Assembly (NCBI GenBank): GCA_030594585.1
Contig: JAUVEX010000025.1
Location: forward strand, 1-10,418
Direction: 5' to 3'
Source: an archaeon
GTDB taxonomy: Archaea; EX4484-52; B79-G9
DNA: 10,418 bases
The notes under the pieces were generated by a model. The model had not been told where the DNA came from. It was given only the letters and a program-made list of their open reading frames with translations, and searched no databases. Positions 9,101-10,418 of the stretch are shown here, in pieces (within the stretch, counting starts at the first letter, position 1; each line of letters starts with the position of its first letter). The translations under genes and the position numbers were made by a program.

Positions 9101-10416
9101 GAGCTCCAGTCAATTACTGTTCCGGAATCATTTATTACACAGTACTCATAGGAGGAAGTGTTCCCATTGCCTTGGGAATCGTTTATTGTGGCTTTGAAAA
9201 CATAATTCCCGCCAATAAGAGCCCCGTTTGAAGGTTGTGTTATGGTGACTTTTGGCGGGGTATTGTCAATATTGACAAGCATAAAAGACACATTGATGTT
9301 ATCTACATTATCAACAGCAGTTACATTAATATACGCATCGCCATCCAAGAGCAGGGAAGTGTTGTATGTTCCGGTGCAGTAGATGCCGGTGCAGGAAAAG
9401 TCCGTGATGTTGTTGTTGCCAATTGTTGCATTTGAGTTATTTATGCCGCTTGTTGCATCCTGTATTGTTGTGTTTAACAAAATTGTTTTGCTAAGGACTT
9501 CAAGATTAGACGGCTCAATTATTGTTATCTGGGGCGATGTGACATCAACATTTACAGGTATTATCTCAGTGTTATTAATATTTCCTGCGTTGTCTTTCGC
9601 GCTCAAGGGAAGATTTTTAGTGCCGTCTGCTATAACCCCTGTTAATGTAACATTAACCACATAATTGTCTGTCGCACCTTCTTTAATCATTGGAAGCGAC
9701 GATGAGCCGCCAAGAAGGGACGCATTAACAACAGAATTATAGATACCGGCATCAACATCAATAATGGTTGCATTCAAAGTTACATTATCTCCATTTGTCG
9801 CGTAATTTACCGGCCTTGAATATTTTACGCTTTTTGGAGTTACTTCCGGGTTGGTGTTGTCGACAAACACTGTCATGTTGACAGAGTCATTGTAGTTGCC
9901 AACATAATCTGTGGCATTAACTGTCAGCTGGTATGTTCCTGTAGCGCCTGATGTGTCTATAACAACTGAATTGTTTACATAGTATCCGCCTGAAAGAGTG
10001 AGTATGACTGTTCCTGCGCCTATTGCGGATGCGTCGAGCGTGACTGTGTTTACGCCTGAATGCGCGTCTGTAACCGTTGCGTTAAGCGTTATCGTATCTG
10101 CGTCTTTTGCCTGCGTCTGGAGTGAAGGGTATTTGGTCGGGTTTGGATAAACCTCTGGGTTGAGGTTGTCTACAAGAATTGTTATGTTGGTAACCTTGAC
10201 ATTCCCTGCATAATCTGTTGCATTCACACCCACAACCCGATTTCCGTTTCCAACTGTGTTTGTGTCAAATGTTCCTATGCATGAGGTTCCGGCACAGCTA
10301 AAGTCTGAAACTGTGATTCCGCCAACACTTGCCCCGTATATCTCAATGCCTGTTGTTGCATCATCTATTGTTGCGTTGACATATATTATGTCTTTGACTT
10401 CCTGCGATTCTGTGGG
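1..10416 (-). CDS. Giant membrane-anchored Ig-like repeat surface protein, partial at both ends
   Basis: One frame on the minus strand stays open for 3,472 codons from 10416 to 1. All repeat junctions, cysteine pairs and the membrane helix fall in this same frame, so there is no sign of a frameshift. The start codon and signal peptide lie beyond the right edge and the stop codon lies beyond the left edge. The translation is almost wholly beta-sandwich modules rich in Asn, Thr, Ser, Val and Ile, with very frequent N-x-S/T sequons. It ends with one transmembrane helix and a basic cytoplasmic tail. Cysteines are few and mostly paired, as expected for an exported protein with disulfides. Ig-like repeat proteins of this kind usually act as adhesins or cell-envelope stalks, and that role is inferred here. 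Codon use (ATA, ACA, AGG) suggests an archaeon. I see no catalytic domain. Residue numbers in other entries count from the first codon, at 10416. Confidence 0.95.
139..201 (-). other. C-terminal transmembrane anchor helix
   Basis: Residues 3406-3426 run from an Asn to a Trp and contain 'ALFAIIVLLLIAGAAYSYL', a single uncharged hydrophobic segment long enough to cross the membrane. It is preceded by 'EEKKK' and followed by the strongly basic 'KQKKLKAR'. By the positive-inside rule the C-terminus is cytoplasmic and the roughly 3,400 residues before it are outside. It is the only membrane segment in the translated window. Confidence 0.92.
205..882 (-). other. Two membrane-proximal NEW3-like beta domains
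   Basis: The first (882 to about 556) starts 'KIAEFTLKTTLSEARLMPGE', with 'QEFELWATNKKNESI' and a closing 'FGTYSGRIVASS...TEAYAMVLV' strand. The P-G-E-x-x-x-F and G-x-Y-x-G-x-I pattern fits an NPCBM-associated NEW3-like or similar Ig fold. The second (about 555-205) starts 'VDIQVDALTYEVDENG' and has 'FAISVQNLAFNNMNLTYKYAIYD'. It ends 'EGDYYLKVQVLYKDG' before the membrane helix. That type of domain often sits directly above the anchor in archaeal surface proteins. Both lack cysteine. Confidence 0.6.
886..942 (-). other. Four-cysteine CGDGIC...CPEDC motif
   Basis: Cysteine codons at 940-942, 925-927, 898-900 and 886-888 give the spacing C-x4-C-x8-C-x3-C, with 'CGDGIC' at the start and 'CPEDC' at the end. 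This short acidic, disulfide-rich cassette (the CGNGxCE...CPxDC type) recurs in exported proteins of archaea and some bacteria, usually just before a membrane-proximal domain. The Asp/Glu residues between the cysteines suggest bound calcium, which is inference. The four cysteines probably form two disulfides. Confidence 0.8.
943..1026 (-). other. Gly/Ser-rich hinge
   Basis: Twenty-eight residues dominated by Gly, Ser and Thr, with 'GTGGGDDN' and 'GGSSGGALG' inside. It joins the PGF-like domain to the four-cysteine motif. Flexible low-complexity hinges of this type are usual next to PGF-pre-PGF domains in archaeal surface proteins. On the DNA it appears as a local run of GGC/GGA/GGT codons. 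Confidence 0.8.
1030..1620 (-). other. PGF-pre-PGF-like beta domain
   Basis: About 197 residues (2933 to about 3129). The segment opens 'ALPVKANFSLYRPGTP'. Near its end it reads 'DITSVILSLDY', then 'DEDQLYVYKC', then 'WVQLTGIRDKANNIITATST', and closes with 'STYIVSEYIG'. This order (hydrophobic strand with V-x-[LF]-x-[YF], '[DE]-x-L-x-[VL]-Y-[KR]', a Trp followed by a D-x-x-N-N strand, and a final S-x-[YF] strand) is that of the PGF-pre-PGF domain. Many archaeal surface proteins carry that domain shortly before their C-terminal anchor. A cysteine pair, 'KC-x6-DC', lies in the penultimate loop. Here a Gly-rich hinge follows and no PGF-CTERM signal is seen within the window. Confidence 0.6.
1627..2592 (-). 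other. Three beta-sandwich segments before the PGF-like domain
   Basis: Segment one (about 2592-2257) starts 'VTSFNVTPEYIYKATIINN' and alternates hydrophobic strands up to 'TTIDFDVTEM'. Segment two (about 2256-1930) has 'ISWSVYVGG' and a probable disulfide between the cysteines of 'VLCDE' and 'NIACALP'. Segment three (1929-1627) is a clear Ig-like module. It opens 'DVTGPVVIETNATS', has 'APGETVNIRSNITDN' and closes 'TIHTNDSLGHTTESYSWF'. That D-x-T-G-P opening is related to the VDN-x-P junctions of the first array. No catalytic motif is visible. Segment one could be a NEW3-like domain, but this is uncertain. Confidence 0.6.
2593..2655 (-). other. Acidic interdomain linker
   Basis: A 21-residue hydrophilic stretch with an 'ETGGEEEEPEY' core. 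Four consecutive Glu codons and flanking Gly and Pro suggest an unstructured, negatively charged hinge. It separates the B-module array and its nested jelly-roll modules from the membrane-proximal part of the protein. Confidence 0.7.
2666..2814 (-). other. C-terminal half of split B module h
   Basis: After J2 the chain returns to B-module sequence: 'TGTNGEAIINWKP' matches the Gly-turn/Trp strand ('TNSSGFFRQFW' in module a, 'NAGGNCTYTW' in g). 'ATVKCSIEHDTGEYY' then matches 'HTIICNITDDVLNYYY' of module a and 'YNITCIPEDENTAHY' of f. The cysteine codon is at 2740-2742 and would pair with that at 3808-3810 across the insertion. The closing aromatic motif is followed by 'ISLLD', then a short linker. 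Confidence 0.5.
2815..3309 (-). other. Jelly-roll (CBM/LamG-like) module J2
   Basis: About 165 residues, starting 'DDMENLDFTCSGLGACW' and ending 'YLDNFGFYED'. It shares the start and end pattern of J1 but is longer. Cysteine codons at 3277-3279 and 3259-3261 form a close pair (C-x5-C) near the start. An aromatic run, 'MYYIYRSYWSYS', comes before 'KISFWIYIPE', which resembles the central strand of LamG or CBM-type jelly rolls. Then 'LGWNHRAVDLE' matches the 'W-N-x-x-x-V-D-L' strand often seen there. The exposed Tyr/Trp residues could bind glycans. I am moderately confident of the fold and have no evidence for the ligand. Confidence 0.55.
3355..3726 (-). other. Jelly-roll (CBM/galactose-binding-like) module J1
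   Basis: About 124 residues that do not fit either Ig-like family. The module starts 'EDMNDISDWWFSGNGSAYS' and ends 'MTIDNINLID'. An N-terminal D-x-x-D-W-x-F-S segment and a C-terminal '[IL]DN[IF]-x-[LF]' strand are usual at the ends of beta-jelly-roll carbohydrate-binding or galactose-binding-like domains, where the terminal strands pair. Between them are alternating hydrophobic strands and several Asn/Asp turns, with no cysteine. The ligand cannot be told from the sequence. The fold assignment is inference from the end motifs and length. Confidence 0.5.
3736..3880 (-). other. N-terminal half of split B module h
   Basis: This stretch has the opening strands of a B module: a 'YNESSYPYIDMKCKVEE' strand with the cysteine codon at 3808-3810, then 'ENYTVKVWVGD'. 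It aligns by eye with 'NITCKITNK ... SNYNLSYY' of module a and 'VSCQVREKYTGA' of module f. The expected second half (the Gly turn, Trp strand, second cysteine and aromatic motif) does not follow. The chain instead enters a jelly-roll-like module. The missing half appears at 2666-2814, so I read the two as one interrupted domain. Confidence 0.5.
3880..6159 (-). repeat. Second Ig-like repeat family (B modules a-g)
   Basis: Seven modules of roughly 95-117 residues, with approximate limits a 6159-5824, b 5823-5491, c 5490-5205, d 5204-4880, e 4865-4565, f 4564-4215 and g 4214-3880. They differ from the first array by lacking VDN junctions. Typical marks are an early 'C-x-[IV]' strand in a and f, and a mid-module 'NCTT-x4-G-x-C' pair followed by aromatic-x-W in b and g. 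Module d has 'SSGYCNYTW'. Six of the seven modules (all but c) close with an aromatic-rich 'NYYY', 'SYYY', 'GYY', 'EHY', 'AHY' or 'EHF' motif. Module c is plainer and resembles a simple Ig-like domain. The pattern recalls invasin/Big_1-like or archaeal surface Ig modules. Cysteine pairs imply an oxidising, extracytoplasmic location. Confidence 0.7.
6150..6845 (-). other. Two beta-rich modules of CARDB/NEW3-like style
   Basis: Two segments follow the first Ig array: about 6845-6505 and about 6495-6150. The first has 'ALNNSGPVT' early and a paired-cysteine stretch 'SCGTLAAGQNC'. It then has a 'YTLVASGIW' strand, a pattern seen in conserved adhesion-associated (CARDB) or NEW3-type beta domains. 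The second starts near 'LEQSSIEGIDVIIGES', has a 'FGNNNLLNVTFNVSGG' strand and a cysteine pair in 'VCTTPQNCADN'. The family names come from the shape of the strands only. I cannot confirm them without a profile search. They probably act as spacers between the two Ig-like arrays. Confidence 0.5.
6850..7776 (-). repeat. Ig-like modules R10-R12, divergent end of first array
   Basis: Three further Ig-like modules with weaker mutual similarity: R10 7776-7495, R11 7494-7171 and R12 7170 to about 6850. R10 ends 'LDN' and R11 ends 'IDD', keeping the junction pattern of the array. R10 has 'TDDAGNANYT' and R11 has 'TDIAGNTNYT', the D-x-A-G-N-x-N strand common in Ig-like repeats of large surface proteins. 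R12 has no VDN-type end. It carries a 'NYTPN-x-VG-x-YNVSAYASDSE' style strand and then leads into the next domain class, so its lower boundary is approximate. R11 and R12 are joined by a Pro-rich link (two consecutive Pro after Ile). Confidence 0.75.
7777..9261 (-). repeat. Ig-like modules R5-R9, GSG/RAND subfamily
   Basis: Five consecutive modules of 96-101 residues: R5 9261-8959, R6 8958-8665, R7 8664-8377, R8 8376-8074 and R9 8073-7777. They form a distinct subfamily. Most open with 'P-x-[VI]-[TS]-I-x-x-P'. Four of the five (R6-R9) carry 'GG-[NH]-G', and R5 carries 'QGNG' at that place. Next comes a Y-x-[YF] strand and a Trp, then a 'GSG' turn in R5, R6, R8 and R9. After that comes an 'NTTQY-x-DG' type segment, followed by '[RS/V]-AND-T'. 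R5 and R8 are the closest pair: both have 'SLSGSG' or 'LLSGSG', 'NTTQY' and 'KVRANDT'. This looks like local tandem duplication with divergence. The Asp/Asn-rich loops could bind calcium, but no strict EF-hand-like motif is visible. Confidence 0.85.
9262..10416 (-). repeat. Ig-like modules R1-R4 (R1 partial)
   Basis: Four consecutive Ig-like modules. R1 is 10416-10165 and is cut by the window edge, R2 is 10164-9856, R3 is 9855-9541 and R4 is 9540-9262. R1, R2 and R4 end in 'VDN' or 'IDN' followed by the next module's 'x-x-P-x-V/I' strand; R3 ends in a variant, 'NVDV'. Complete modules are 93-105 residues long. A late strand reads A-x-D-x-x-x-N, for example 'NATDYAGN' in R1 and 'NATDYVGN' in R2, which is typical of bacterial and archaeal Ig-like domains. 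R1 and R4 each carry a 'DFSC-x4-C-x-GT' cysteine pair that R2 and R3 lack. These modules probably form rigid rod segments of the extracellular stalk. More copies may lie upstream of the window. Confidence 0.85.
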
Positions 10417-10418
10417 TG

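Noticed and set aside
6862..10416. Cadherin-type repeats
   Set aside because: The VDN junctions recall the DXNDN linkers of cadherins, but the DRE and DXD calcium motifs at the matching positions are missing. Generic bacterial/archaeal Ig-like modules explain the pattern better.
7777..10416. DNA-level tandem repeat or CRISPR-like array
   Set aside because: The period (about 280-320 bp) is that of protein modules, and DNA identity between units is clearly imperfect. There are no short identical direct repeats with spacers.

Overview
The window is one uninterrupted coding region on the minus strand. Read from 10416 down to 1 it gives 3,472 sense codons with no stop, and it is open at both edges, so neither the start codon nor the stop codon is in view. 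It encodes most of a giant, repetitive, extracytoplasmic surface protein. There is no intergenic DNA, RNA gene, mobile element, CRISPR array, promoter or terminator in the window. The short open frames on the plus strand and in other frames are shadows of this gene.

The likely source is an archaeon, plausibly an uncultured DPANN-type lineage (Woesearchaeota/Pacearchaeota-like). ATA dominates the isoleucine codons, ACA is common for threonine, and arginine is mostly AGG/AGA/CGG. The protein is very rich in Asn and Thr, with N-x-S/T sequons every 12-13 residues in the part I counted. It also has a PGF-pre-PGF-like domain, a Gly/Ser hinge and a C-terminal membrane anchor with a basic cytoplasmic stop. 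Lineage is inferred from style and composition, not from a marker gene.

Layout in protein order (falling coordinates): (1) 10416-6850, twelve Ig-like modules of about 93-108 residues, most ending in a 'VDN-x-x-P' type junction; (2) 6845-6150, two beta-rich modules with paired cysteines; (3) 6159-2666, a second family of Ig-like modules marked by cysteine pairs, a 'G-x-C-x-Y-T-W' type strand and a closing aromatic 'YY/HY/HF' motif. The last module of this family seems to be split by two jelly-roll (carbohydrate-binding-like) modules at 3726-2815; (4) 2655-2593, an acidic linker; (5) 2592-1627, three more beta-sandwich segments; (6) 1620-1030, a PGF-pre-PGF-like domain; (7) 1026-943, a Gly/Ser linker, followed by a four-cysteine motif at 942-886; (8) 882-205, two membrane-proximal beta domains; (9) 201-139, one transmembrane helix; (10) 138-1, a cytoplasmic tail running out of the window.

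Taken together, this looks like a long glycosylated stalk anchored at its C-terminus, with a putative ligand-binding head nested in the stalk. A role in adhesion or cell-cell contact fits the architecture but is inference.
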